Positions 52,901 to 60,868 of a stretch of DNA of 64,000 nt are shown here, one piece after another. Source of the DNA: Paraburkholderia sp. FT54 (GTDB lineage: Bacteria > Pseudomonadota > Gammaproteobacteria > Burkholderiales > Burkholderiaceae); the NCBI RefSeq assembly GCF_031585635.1, contig NZ_CP134195.1, forward strand, positions 2,666,001 through 2,730,000. Direction: 5' to 3'. Positions within the stretch are counted from its first letter, which is position 1; each line of letters opens with the position of its first letter. Made by a program: the position numbers and the translations under genes. The notes below the pieces were generated by a model that was not told where the DNA came from, did not search any database, and saw only the letters and a program-made list of their open reading frames with translations.

Positions 52901-53132
52901 AGTACAGCATATTGTCGGCACCGTCGAGACTCTCCTCGATGATGCTGCCGACGTTGGCGTCCACGACTTCAGTCGAGGCCCCCGGATACATGGCGGATAT
53001 CACGATGCGCGGCGGCGCAAGGCGCGGATACTGCGCCACCGGCAGTTGCGGGATAGCCAGCGCGCCCGCCACGACGATGGCGAGCGCGACGATCCATGCG
53101 AAGACCGGGCGGTCGATGAAGAAAAATGGCAC
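49926..53132 (-). CDS. RND multidrug efflux pump, inner-membrane component (HAE1)
   Basis: A 1068-residue AcrB-like pump. GTG 53132 gives the canonical start VPFFFIDRPVFAW. The proton-relay pair lies in GILVDDAIVVVE near residue 405, and the relay Lys is in VIGLAAKNAILIVQFA near 945. Two large periplasmic loops and about twelve membrane helices are visible. It would drive drugs or metabolites out with H+. Unusually, no membrane-fusion-protein or outer-membrane-channel gene is adjacent in the window; instead it follows two acetyltransferase genes with a 13-bp gap, as the last gene of a nine-gene unit. Confidence 0.93.
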   Translation of the reverse strand: MPFFFIDRPVFAWIVALAIVVAGALAIPQLPVAQYPRLAPPRIVISAMYPGASTEVVDANVGSIIEESLDGADNMLYYQTTSDNLGELEIDATFAPGTNPDLALVDIQNRLKQVEPRLPQQVVQQGISVFKAANTFLMLVALSSTDGTRDSVQLSDYLSRYVLRELKRAPGVGSAQLWDADEALRIWLDPMKLREYGLGAAEVNAAIAAQNATVTAGTLGDAPFVPGQQLTASVSVKGQLISPAEFGQIVLKARPDGSAVRLRDVARVELGRDNYSYYSRLNGKAAATVGIQLGPRGNALETSNAIRARLAELAKGLPSGVAIEIPFDNAHFVQIAIHEVLVTLAEAVVLVFFVMWLFLRDLRYTLVPTVVIPVTLMGAFLAMYACGLSINVFTMFGLVLAIGILVDDAIVVVESVHRVMEEEGLPPREATRRAMSQIGGAIVGVTAVLTAVFVPMAFFPGGVGGIYRQFAVAMIASMLVSSFMALSLTPALCANLLKAQTRSVRQRDARRGFPGFAARAASRFTSGFDRAARGYRGLTARTLRRIGPMLAVYAVLVAACGVLYWQMPGGFLPSEDEGQLQVMVQLPAGATQARTLAVVQRMEKILHAEPAIANVTSVIGWSFSGSGQNVAMGFVELKDWGQRDIDALALRDRLNAKFDKILDGNVEAQLPPSVPGLGHSEGFVFRLEDRGGVGLDALKAAREQLFARAKASPVLASVHSEDLPDAPRVELIVDRAKAYALGVSFDRISDVLGSTFGSTYIDDFPAGGRMRRVMIAADAATRMTEDDLLALAVPNSTGGMVPLSAIATRQWTIGPVMLTRYNGYPSLDVSGHAAPGYSSGAAMAEMERLAASLPVGVRYDWVDAAREETAAAKLTPLLIGLSLLAVFMALAALYESWTIPLAVLMVVPLGVIGAVAAVLLRGMPNDVYFKVGMITVIGLAAKNAILIVQFARDLYQRGLPLTRAVTEAAGARFRPIVMTSAAFLLGVVPLVVSSGAGAESRRSIGTGVFGGVLAATLFGLVFAPVAFHAVASLTHGRRRLAELHRKREQRRMRRAAVERGSFDESPTA

Positions 53133-53145
53133 GCAAAGAATCCGT

Positions 53146-53694
53146 TCAGATGGTCTGGAGGCGCGGCGCGTCGACGAGACGGGCCATATGCAGCACGTCG
53201 GCCAACATGCCGTCGCGCATGGCAAAACCGCGCGAGCGGCCTTCTTCGACAAAGCCGAACTTGCGATACAGCGCGATGGCCGGCGCGTTGTCGGAGAACA
53301 CCGTGAGGTCGATGCGGCGCAAACCGAGCGACGCGTCCGCGCAATCGGTCAGCCCTTCCAGAAGCGCGGCGCCGACACCGCGGCCATGATACGCATCGTG
53401 CACGGCAACGCCTAAATGCGCGCAGTGCGCGCGGCTCGACCGGTGGACCTCCAACCCGGCATGGCCGACCACGCGTCCGTCGATAATCGCGCATACATTC
53501 ACGCCGCCTTTGAGGCGCCGCTCGTACCACGCCGCGAGTTGTTCGGGACTGCGATAGCCGACGGACAGCGTGCCGCGCCGCACGCCGGGCAGGCTCATAA
53601 TCTCGGCGAACGCATCCATGTCCGACGATTCGAGCGCGCGCACCGCAATACATTTGCAATGTTCGGCGTCACCAGGCAACCTTGTTTCTTTCAT
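53146..53694 (-). CDS. GNAT-family N-acetyltransferase (copy 1)
   Basis: A 182-residue acetyltransferase. GNAT landmarks: VCAIIDGRVVGHAGLEVH (about 67-84), LGVAVHDAYHGRGVGAALLEGL (93-114) with the acetyl-CoA loop, and NAPAIALYRKFGF near 142. It resembles its neighbour at 53699 throughout the fold, indicating tandem duplication. The substrate is unknown. It is separated by 4 bp from copy 2 upstream and by 13 bp from the RND pump downstream. Confidence 0.85.
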   Translation of the reverse strand: MKETRLPGDAEHCKCIAVRALESSDMDAFAEIMSLPGVRRGTLSVGYRSPEQLAAWYERRLKGGVNVCAIIDGRVVGHAGLEVHRSSRAHCAHLGVAVHDAYHGRGVGAALLEGLTDCADASLGLRRIDLTVFSDNAPAIALYRKFGFVEEGRSRGFAMRDGMLADVLHMARLVDAPRLQTI

Positions 53695-53698
53695 GGTC

Positions 53699-54280
53699 TT
53701 ATTCCGCAGCGAGATGGACGGCCTGTGGCGGCGGCATCCACGGCGCCGGCTCGCGCAGCCGCGCCATGAAGAAGCAATCGATCAGCACGCCGCGACGCAA
53801 TACCGCGCCGCGCTGACGCGCTTCGACCTCGAAGCCGAACTTGCGATATAGCGCGAGTGCCGCGTAGTTATCGGTGTAGACATGCAACTCGACGCGGCGC
53901 AGACCGAGCCAGTTGTCGGCGAGATCGAGCAGTTCGGCCATCAGCGCATCACCGATGCCGCGCCGCTGCCATGCGTCGTGCACGCCAATGCCAAGCGATG
54001 CGGCATGCGCGCGGCGCCCCTTTAAAGGTCTAAGGCTCGCCTGACCGACGAGCGTATCGCCCACCGTCGCCGCGATGGCGATTTCGGGCGCCTCGAGTTT
54101 TTGCAGGTACTCGCGCGTGCTGGCAATGGTCCGAAACGGAATCTGCGGATTGCCGTTCATCGCCGCGGGCAACTGGAGCAGCGCATGAAATTGTTCCGCG
54201 TCGGCCACGCGCAACGCGCGCAGCGTCAGGCCCTCGGGCAAGCTCTCAGGTTTTGAATCTGTTTTTATTGGTCTATCCAT
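53699..54280 (-). CDS. GNAT-family N-acetyltransferase (copy 2)
   Basis: A 193-residue GNAT protein. LGIGVHDAWQRRGIGDALMAEL (about 95-116) contains the acetyl-CoA-binding loop, and NYAALALYRKFGFEVEARQRGAV (about 142-164) is the C-terminal motif. The tail PAPWMPPPQAVHLAAE is extra. It lies 4 bp after the TldE-like gene and 4 bp before copy 1. GNAT domains of this broad RimL-like kind include MccE, which acetylates processed microcin C; a similar detoxifying role is possible given the peptide importer upstream. Confidence 0.85.
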   Translation of the reverse strand: MDRPIKTDSKPESLPEGLTLRALRVADAEQFHALLQLPAAMNGNPQIPFRTIASTREYLQKLEAPEIAIAATVGDTLVGQASLRPLKGRRAHAASLGIGVHDAWQRRGIGDALMAELLDLADNWLGLRRVELHVYTDNYAALALYRKFGFEVEARQRGAVLRRGVLIDCFFMARLREPAPWMPPPQAVHLAAE

Positions 54281-54284
54281 AGGC

Positions 54285-55649
54285 TTATAACGTCAATTCG
54301 AATGACCTCACCAGAATGCCCGGCAATTGCATGCCGCCCGTGGCGCGCTCGCCCCATGTCGAGTCGCTCAATAGCAGTTCGGCCTGCGCGCCGAGTTGTT
54401 CGAGTTCGCTGCCGAGCAAACGGTACAGGCTGTCGTCGAAACGCATGGCATCTAGCGGTGCGACGATTTCTCCATTCTCGACCCAGAACGTCGCGAAGCG
54501 CGTCATGCCGGTGAGACGGCAATTCATGCGGTCGGAGAAGTTCACGTACCAAAGGTTGCCGATGTAGAGCCCGGTATCGATCTTTGCGAGTACGTCTTCT
54601 TCCAGCAGATCGCCCGCTTGCATCGAGAGCGCGGCCGGCGACTCGCTGGCGAGCGCGCCGTTGGGCGTCAACCCGTACTCGCGTGCGCTGCGTGCGTTGG
54701 TCAGGCGTTCGGCGCTGCGGCCGGCCTCGATCAACGGAACACTGTCACGCAGGTAGCCGTCGTCGTTGAAACCTGGCGTGATGCCGAGACTCAGATCTTC
54801 GCTGACCGTGACGCGCGGGTCGACTACGACTTCTCCCACATGCAGCTTGTACAACTCGCTGCGTGAACTCGCCTGGGCGCGTGCGGAAAAGCCGCTCCAT
54901 GCGGTGACGCCGAGCAGTTCCGCGAGCGCGGCAGGCGCGAGATAGGAACGGTAACGTCCCGGCGCCAATGCGCGCGGCGTGCGCGCGAGCACGGCAAGAC
55001 GTGTCGCGGCTTGCTCGACTTTGCGCGCGAACACGGCATCGCTCCAGTCGTCGCCTGCGTAAGTTGTCTTGATCGCGCGGCCGCTCGGGTCGTACAGCGA
55101 CCAGCTGAAATTGAAGTTGTCCACCTCATACCAGCCACGGCTGCCGTTCGTGCTTGCGAAGCCGCGCACGATCGTGCCGCCCGCATAGAAGCCCACGAAA
55201 TCGAGCCCTTGCGCGCATTCCGCGACGATACGCGCGAGGCTGTCTGGATTCGGCAGCTTGCCGGAGCGCTGCGTCGTGCGCTGCCATTTCGACGTGTCGA
55301 ACAGCAGATGCGGATCGTCCGCCGCATCGCGCAGACCTTCACGCAACGTGGCGAGCGCGGCGCTCACTTCGTCGAGATCCTGTTGCAGATCGCCGCAGAC
55401 CGTCAGCGTGGAATAGGCCTGACGTGCGCCGTCGATCAGACGCAAAGTCAGCTTGCCTTGCGACACGCTACCGGTCTGCCGCACCTTGCCCGAATTGAAA
55501 CGAATGAAGTCGGACTGCTCGCCGGCGAAAGAACTCAGCGTAGTTTCGCCGCCTTGCTGAAGACGCTCGATCGCATCGGCGAGCAAAGCGAAATGCCGCT
55601 CCCAATCCACCGACGTAGCGGCGCGCGAAGTGATGAACTGGCTCATCAT
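54285..55649 (-). CDS. TldE/PmbA-like metalloprotease-complex subunit
   Basis: A 454-residue protein with the TldE/PmbA fold. Family segments include VRQTGSVSQGKLTLRLI (about 50-66), FYAGGTIVRGFASTNGS (around 155) and, at the C-terminus, NLWYVNFSDRMNCRLTGMTRF and ENGEIVAPLDAMRF. In characterised TldD/TldE complexes TldE lacks the zinc site and shapes the substrate channel that degrades unfolded peptides. The start overlaps the TldD-like stop (ATGATG at 55649/55646). Sequence is far from E. coli PmbA, so this is likely a second, specialised pair. Confidence 0.87.
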   Translation of the reverse strand: MMSQFITSRAATSVDWERHFALLADAIERLQQGGETTLSSFAGEQSDFIRFNSGKVRQTGSVSQGKLTLRLIDGARQAYSTLTVCGDLQQDLDEVSAALATLREGLRDAADDPHLLFDTSKWQRTTQRSGKLPNPDSLARIVAECAQGLDFVGFYAGGTIVRGFASTNGSRGWYEVDNFNFSWSLYDPSGRAIKTTYAGDDWSDAVFARKVEQAATRLAVLARTPRALAPGRYRSYLAPAALAELLGVTAWSGFSARAQASSRSELYKLHVGEVVVDPRVTVSEDLSLGITPGFNDDGYLRDSVPLIEAGRSAERLTNARSAREYGLTPNGALASESPAALSMQAGDLLEEDVLAKIDTGLYIGNLWYVNFSDRMNCRLTGMTRFATFWVENGEIVAPLDAMRFDDSLYRLLGSELEQLGAQAELLLSDSTWGERATGGMQLPGILVRSFELTL

Positions 55650-57082
55650 GCGCCTCCGAACACGTCGACATCGCTGAACACGCAGGCCGGCGACGCATGG
55701 CCGACGCGAATGATCTGCGCCGGTTCGCCTTTGCCGCACATGGACGTGCCATACACTTCGCGCGTGCCCGCGTTGCCCACCGCGCTCAGGCTGCGCCAGA
55801 AATTCGCCGAAATGCCGCGGTAATTCGGCTGTTTGACGACTTGCGCGAGCTTGCCGTTCTCGATCAACTGGCCGAACTCGCAGCCGAACTGGAATTTGTT
55901 GCGATGGTCGTCGATTGACCAGGACGTGTTGGTGCGCATCAGAATGCCGTGTTCGATATTGCCGATCATCTCCTCCAGCGAACTCTCGCCGGGCTCGATA
56001 TTCAGATTCGCCATGCGGTCGATCGGCGGCCGGTTCCAGTTCGACGCGCGCGAGTTCGCCACACCCGGCATGCGTGCGCGCTGCTGCGACAGCGCGCCGC
56101 CAAGCGGACGCTCCAGCACGCCGTTGCGAATCAGATACTGCTTGTGTGCTTCGGTGCCGTCGTCGTCGAATGCGTAGGCTGCCGCTTCTTCGCGCAGCTC
56201 CGGATCGAAGGTGACGTTCAGCAGTTCCGAACCGTAGCGATACGAACCGAACATGTCCTGCTTGACGAAGCTCCAGCCCGCGAAGTTGCGCTCGTCGCCG
56301 AGAATGCGGTCCAGTTCGAGCGGATGGCCAATCGATTCGTGAATCTGCAGCATCATCTGGTCGGGCATCAGCAACAGATCGCGCTTGCCGGATGGGCAGT
56401 TCGGCGCAGCCAGCAATTGCAGCGCCTCGTTAGCGACGCGCGCGCCCGAGCCTTCGAAGCCGAAGCGCGCCAGCACTTCCATGCCGCCCTGTCCGAGCGT
56501 GCCGTAGTTGCCGCCCAGCGTGCGAACCTGGGTATCGCCATTCGCGTGCGCGGCGACGCTCAGTTGCGGCATCACGAAGCGGAACTGCTGGTCGATCCGT
56601 ACACCGTCGCCAGTGATGTAAAGCTGATCGGTGTGCGTGATCTGCACCGCTGCCACACGTTCGACAATCTTTGCATCGAGGTTCGCGCCCGCGCATTCCG
56701 CGCTGAGAAGCGCGAGCCATTCGGCGCGGCTCGGCAATGGGCGTTGCGCATTCGGCGACACGTACTGGCCGCTCGCAACCGGACGCGCGACTTCGCGATG
56801 GTCGATCAACGACAAGGCCGCGCTCGCCTCCGCGCGTGCGGTGGCGATATCAAGCGCCGCCTGCAAACCCGCCGCCGACAGATTCGCCGTCGCGGCATAG
56901 CCTGCGCCGGCGCCCACCCACGCGATCAGCATCGCACCGCGGTCGCACACCGTGCGCAGCGGCTGCGCGATGTCGTTACGGATCTCGTGGTCGTCGATCT
57001 GTCCATCGACAATCCGCAGCGACCAGAAGGCCGCGCGGCTCTTCAGCGTTTGGGCAGCCTGCGCCCAACGTTCGTCAATCAT
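55646..57082 (-). CDS. TldD-like zinc peptidase
   Basis: A 478-residue protein with the zinc-binding motif HESIGH (HExxxH) in MLQIHESIGHPLELDR near residue 245, the hallmark of TldD. C-terminal segments ILMRTNTSWSIDDHRNKFQFGCE and GNAGTREVYGTSMCGKGEPAQ match the family. TldD/TldE cut short peptides, including microcin B17 and CcdA. ATG 57082 is inside the end of yejF (8-bp overlap), so its translation is probably coupled to the peptide importer. Confidence 0.9.
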   Translation of the reverse strand: MIDERWAQAAQTLKSRAAFWSLRIVDGQIDDHEIRNDIAQPLRTVCDRGAMLIAWVGAGAGYAATANLSAAGLQAALDIATARAEASAALSLIDHREVARPVASGQYVSPNAQRPLPSRAEWLALLSAECAGANLDAKIVERVAAVQITHTDQLYITGDGVRIDQQFRFVMPQLSVAAHANGDTQVRTLGGNYGTLGQGGMEVLARFGFEGSGARVANEALQLLAAPNCPSGKRDLLLMPDQMMLQIHESIGHPLELDRILGDERNFAGWSFVKQDMFGSYRYGSELLNVTFDPELREEAAAYAFDDDGTEAHKQYLIRNGVLERPLGGALSQQRARMPGVANSRASNWNRPPIDRMANLNIEPGESSLEEMIGNIEHGILMRTNTSWSIDDHRNKFQFGCEFGQLIENGKLAQVVKQPNYRGISANFWRSLSAVGNAGTREVYGTSMCGKGEPAQIIRVGHASPACVFSDVDVFGGA

Positions 57083-58742
57083 TGGCGTGTCCCGTATGAG
57101 TCGTGCCGGTGCCCGGCTCCGGCACGTTGAGCGACGAGGCCAGCAGCGACTGGGTATAAGGATGCGTCGGCGCATGCAACACATCGAGCGTGTCGCCGGC
57201 TTCGACGATGCGTCCCGACTTCATCACGATCACACGATGCGCCATGGCTCGCATCACCGCCAGATCGTGCGTAATGAACAAATAGCTTAGCTTGTACTTT
57301 TTCTGCAGATTTGTCAGCAGATTCAGCACCTGCTTCTGGATCGAGACATCGAGCGCGCTGGTGGGCTCGTCGAGCACCAGCAATTCCGGCTCGACCGCCA
57401 GTGCGCGTGCAATCGCAATACGTTGACGCTGGCCACCGGAGAATTCGTGCGGATAGCGCAGCATCGCGTCGGCGGGCATGCCGACCTCCTGGAGCAGACT
57501 GCCGATGCGCGCGCGCCGCGCCTTCGCATCCACTTCCGGCTTATGCACGGCCAACCCCTCGCCGATGATCTGCTCCACCGTCATGCGTGGCGACAGCGAG
57601 CCGAACGGGTCCTGAAACACGACTTGCATGCGCGAATACAGCGCACGGCGTGAGCTCGCCGTCCTGAGCGTGGAAAGCGGCAAGCCGTCGATATGGATAT
57701 GACCGGCGGCCGGTTGTTGCAGCCCGAGCACGGTGGCCGCCAGCGTCGATTTACCCGAGCCCGATTCGCCGACGATGCCGAGCGTTTCGCCGCGCCGCAC
57801 GTTCAGATCGACGTCATGCACCGCGCGGAATGTGGAACGCCCGAACATGGAGCGCCAGCCTTTCGCCGACGTGCGGTAGTCGACGGCCAGGCCTTGTACT
57901 TCGAGCAACCGGCGCGCGCCCTTTTCGACCGGTGCGAGCGCGCGTTGCGGCTCGCTGTCGAGGAGGCGCCGCGTGTAGGGATGCTGCGGATTCCCAAACA
58001 ACGCCTCGGTCGTATTGGTTTCGACCAGCACGCCCTTTTCCATCACCGCGACGCGCTGGGCGAAACGCTTCACCAGATTCAGGTCGTGCGTGATCAGCAG
58101 CACGGCCATGCCGCGCTCCGCCGCTTCCTGCTCCTGCAACGAAATCAACAGATCGACGATCTGCTGGCGAACGGTGACGTCGAGCGCCGTGGTCGGTTCG
58201 TCGGCGAGCAGCAAACGCGGACGGCACGCGAGCGCCATGGCGATCATCGCGCGTTGCCGCTGGCCGCCGGACAACTGGTGCGGAAAGCTGTCGATGCGCC
58301 GTTCCGGCTCAGGAATGCCGGTGCGCCTGAGCAATTCGATGCCGCGCTCACGCGCCGCATTGGGCCGCAAACCTTCATGCAAACGAAGACTCTCCGCAAT
58401 CTGCTTGCCGATCGTGAAGAGCGGATTGAGCGCCGTCATCGGTTCCTGAAACACCATCGCGACGTCGGCGCCGCGCAGGCCACGCATCTGGTGCTCGGTT
58501 TTCTGCAGCAGGTCTTCTCCATCGAGCAGCATGCGGCCGCTCAATTCGGCATGCTCGACGAGCCGCAAAATGGATAACGCGGTGACGCTCTTTCCCGAAC
58601 CCGATTCGCCGACCAGCGCCACGCGCTCGCCGCGTGCGATGGACAGGCTGAGTTCATGCACGGCGACCTTGTCGCCGAAACGCACGGAGAAACGGTCGAT
58701 TTCCAGCAACGGCCGGTTGATATGCACCTGAGTGGTCGTCAT
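57075..58742 (-). CDS. yejF: Peptide ABC transporter ATP-binding protein (YejF-like, double ATPase)
   Basis: A 555-residue fusion of two ABC ATPases. First half: Walker A GESGSGKS near 42, signature LSGGQRQR near 165, Walker B LLLADEP near 185. Second half: GESGSGKS near 350, FSGGQRQR near 460, Walker B LLVLDEP near 480. This matches YejF, which powers the YejABEF importer of oligopeptides and microcin C. ATG 58742 overlaps yejE by 4 bp. Confidence 0.92.
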   Translation of the reverse strand: MTTTQVHINRPLLEIDRFSVRFGDKVAVHELSLSIARGERVALVGESGSGKSVTALSILRLVEHAELSGRMLLDGEDLLQKTEHQMRGLRGADVAMVFQEPMTALNPLFTIGKQIAESLRLHEGLRPNAARERGIELLRRTGIPEPERRIDSFPHQLSGGQRQRAMIAMALACRPRLLLADEPTTALDVTVRQQIVDLLISLQEQEAAERGMAVLLITHDLNLVKRFAQRVAVMEKGVLVETNTTEALFGNPQHPYTRRLLDSEPQRALAPVEKGARRLLEVQGLAVDYRTSAKGWRSMFGRSTFRAVHDVDLNVRRGETLGIVGESGSGKSTLAATVLGLQQPAAGHIHIDGLPLSTLRTASSRRALYSRMQVVFQDPFGSLSPRMTVEQIIGEGLAVHKPEVDAKARRARIGSLLQEVGMPADAMLRYPHEFSGGQRQRIAIARALAVEPELLVLDEPTSALDVSIQKQVLNLLTNLQKKYKLSYLFITHDLAVMRAMAHRVIVMKSGRIVEAGDTLDVLHAPTHPYTQSLLASSLNVPEPGTGTTHTGHAND

Positions 58743-59854
58743 CGCGGACCTCCGCCGAAAGCCGAACCGCGCGAGCGCGTGTCCAGCGCATTGCGCAGCG
58801 CGTCGCCCATGAAGGTCAACAGCAGCAGCGTAATCACCAGCGCCGCAAACGCCGACATCGAGATCCACCATGCGTCGAGATTATTCTTGCCTTCCTGCAG
58901 CAATTCACCGAGGCTGGGTGTCGGTGGCGGTACGCCGAGGCCGAGAAAGTCGAGGCTGGTCAGCGAGAGTATCGCGGCGCTCATGCGGAATGGCAGGAAG
59001 GTAATCACCGGCGTCAAACTATTCGGCAAAACATGACGCCACATGATCTGCCAGTTGGACAGACCCATCGTGCGCGCCGCCTTGACGTAATCGAGCGAAC
59101 GGTTGCGAAGAAACTCGGCGCGTACGTAATCGGACAGAACGAGCCAGCCGAACATCGACAGCAGAATGAAGAGCAGCCACAACGTGGGCTCGAAGATCGA
59201 CGCGAAGATGATCAGCAGGTACAGGTCAGGCATCGAACTCCAGATTTCGATCAGACGCTGGCCGATCAGATCGGTGCGCCCGCCGTAAAAGCCCTGCACC
59301 GCGCCGGTCAGCACGCCGACCACGACACCGGACACCGTGAGCGCCAACGCCATCAGCACCGACAGGCGGAAGCCGTACAGCAGCCGCGCCAGCACGTCGC
59401 GCCCGAACTGGTCCGTGCCGAGCCAGTTGCTCGTGGTAGGCGGAGCCGGATAAGGATGCGCGGCGAAGTAGTCGATCGTGTCGTAGTGGAAATGATTCGG
59501 CGGATAGATCGCAAAGTTGCCGTTCGATTCGAGCCGCGAACGGATATACGGATCGAGATAGTTCGCACGCGCCGGAAAATCGCCACCGAACAGCGTCTCC
59601 GGATAGTCCTTCACGATGGGGAAATAGTAGTGTCCGTCGTAACGCACGAGCAACGGACGATCGTTGGACAACACCTCGCCGAGCAGGCTGATGGCGAACA
59701 GGGACACGAAGATCACGAGGCTCCAGTAGCCCAGACGCTGCTGCCTGAAGCGCCGCCACGTACGCCGCCACGGAGACGGCGACGCCGCGTGCGCCGCGCC
59801 GGCCGCGTCAGCGGTCCAGGCGGTTGAATTGGATGCGGGGGTCGACGAGGACAT
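58739..59854 (-). CDS. yejE: Peptide ABC transporter permease (YejE-like)
   Basis: A 371-residue inner-membrane permease. One helix near 40-60 precedes a periplasmic loop with GGDFPARANYLDPY, then a five-helix permease core (about 155-365) with the EAA-type loop YVKAARTMGLSNWQIMWRHV. The long loop is typical of YejE. ATG 59854 lies inside yejB (47-bp overlap); a TTG at 59869 is an alternative. Confidence 0.9.
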   Translation of the reverse strand: MSSSTPASNSTAWTADAAGAAHAASPSPWRRTWRRFRQQRLGYWSLVIFVSLFAISLLGEVLSNDRPLLVRYDGHYYFPIVKDYPETLFGGDFPARANYLDPYIRSRLESNGNFAIYPPNHFHYDTIDYFAAHPYPAPPTTSNWLGTDQFGRDVLARLLYGFRLSVLMALALTVSGVVVGVLTGAVQGFYGGRTDLIGQRLIEIWSSMPDLYLLIIFASIFEPTLWLLFILLSMFGWLVLSDYVRAEFLRNRSLDYVKAARTMGLSNWQIMWRHVLPNSLTPVITFLPFRMSAAILSLTSLDFLGLGVPPPTPSLGELLQEGKNNLDAWWISMSAFAALVITLLLLTFMGDALRNALDTRSRGSAFGGGPR

Positions 59855-60860
59855 AGCAGACGTCAGCAATGAGTTTGGTTACGAGGGCAATCAGCGTGAA
59901 CAGAAACAGCGAACCGAGCACGACCGGGTAGTCACGGCGAATCACGGAGTCGTACGACAGCTGGCCCATGCCGTCGAGCGAGAACAGCGTTTCGATCAGC
60001 AGATTCCCGTTTAGAAACGCGCCGACGAAAGCCGCCGGCAAACCGGTGAGCAGCGGAATGGCGGCGTTGCGAAGCACATGTTTCCACAGCACGTCGCGCT
60101 CCGGTGCGCCCTTGGCGCGCGCGGTCAGCACATACTGCCGGCCGATTTCCTCCAGAAACGTGTTCTTCGTCAGAATGGTGACGATCGCGAAGTTGCCGAC
60201 CACCGACGCCGTGACCGGCAACACGATGTGCCACAGATAGTCGAGCACTTTGCCAAACGCGCTGAGATCATTGAAGTTATCCGACGTGAGGCCGCGCATC
60301 GGAAACACCTGCCAGAACGTGCCGCCGCCGAATAACATCAGCAGCAATACGCCGAGCACGAAGCCGGGAATGGCATAGCCCGCGAGCACCAGCACGCTCG
60401 TGACGGTGTCGAAACGCGAGCCGTTGCGCACCGCTTTCGCGATCCCCAACGGCACCGATATCAGATAGGTGAGCAGCACCGTCCACAAGCCGAGCGTGAT
60501 CGACACCGGCAGCTTCGATTTGATGACGTCCCACACGCTGTCGTGCTGATAGTAGGACTCGCCGAGGTCGAACGTCGCGTAGCGCTTGAGCATCAGCAGA
60601 TAGCGTTCGAGCGGCGGCTTGTCGAAGCCGAACTGCTTCTTGATCTGCTCGATCTGCTGCGGATCGACACCCTGGCTGCCGTGATAACCGCCGCCGCCCG
60701 CGCCCGCCTCTCCGCCACGGCCGCCGCCGTGGCGGAGTTGCGTCATCACCTGTTCGACCGGCCCACCCGGCACGAACTGCGTGACGACAAAGGTCAGCGT
60801 GACCACGCCGAGCAGGGTCGGCACCATCAACAACAATCGTCTGAGAATGTAGGCAAGCAT
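59808..60860 (-). CDS. yejB: Peptide ABC transporter permease (YejB-like)
   Basis: A 350-residue permease. Starts MLAYILRRLLLMVPTLLG, the standard DppB/YejB opening, then VTQFVPGGPVEQ. A Gly-rich insertion (GGGRGGEAGAGGGGYHGS) near residues 45-65 is unusual but is known in YejB-like proteins. Five further helices follow, with the EAA loop YVLTARAKGAPERDVLWKHV. It lies 8 bp after yejA. Confidence 0.91.
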   Translation of the reverse strand: MLAYILRRLLLMVPTLLGVVTLTFVVTQFVPGGPVEQVMTQLRHGGGRGGEAGAGGGGYHGSQGVDPQQIEQIKKQFGFDKPPLERYLLMLKRYATFDLGESYYQHDSVWDVIKSKLPVSITLGLWTVLLTYLISVPLGIAKAVRNGSRFDTVTSVLVLAGYAIPGFVLGVLLLMLFGGGTFWQVFPMRGLTSDNFNDLSAFGKVLDYLWHIVLPVTASVVGNFAIVTILTKNTFLEEIGRQYVLTARAKGAPERDVLWKHVLRNAAIPLLTGLPAAFVGAFLNGNLLIETLFSLDGMGQLSYDSVIRRDYPVVLGSLFLFTLIALVTKLIADVCYVLVDPRIQFNRLDR

Positions 60861-60868
60861 GCTGTGCC

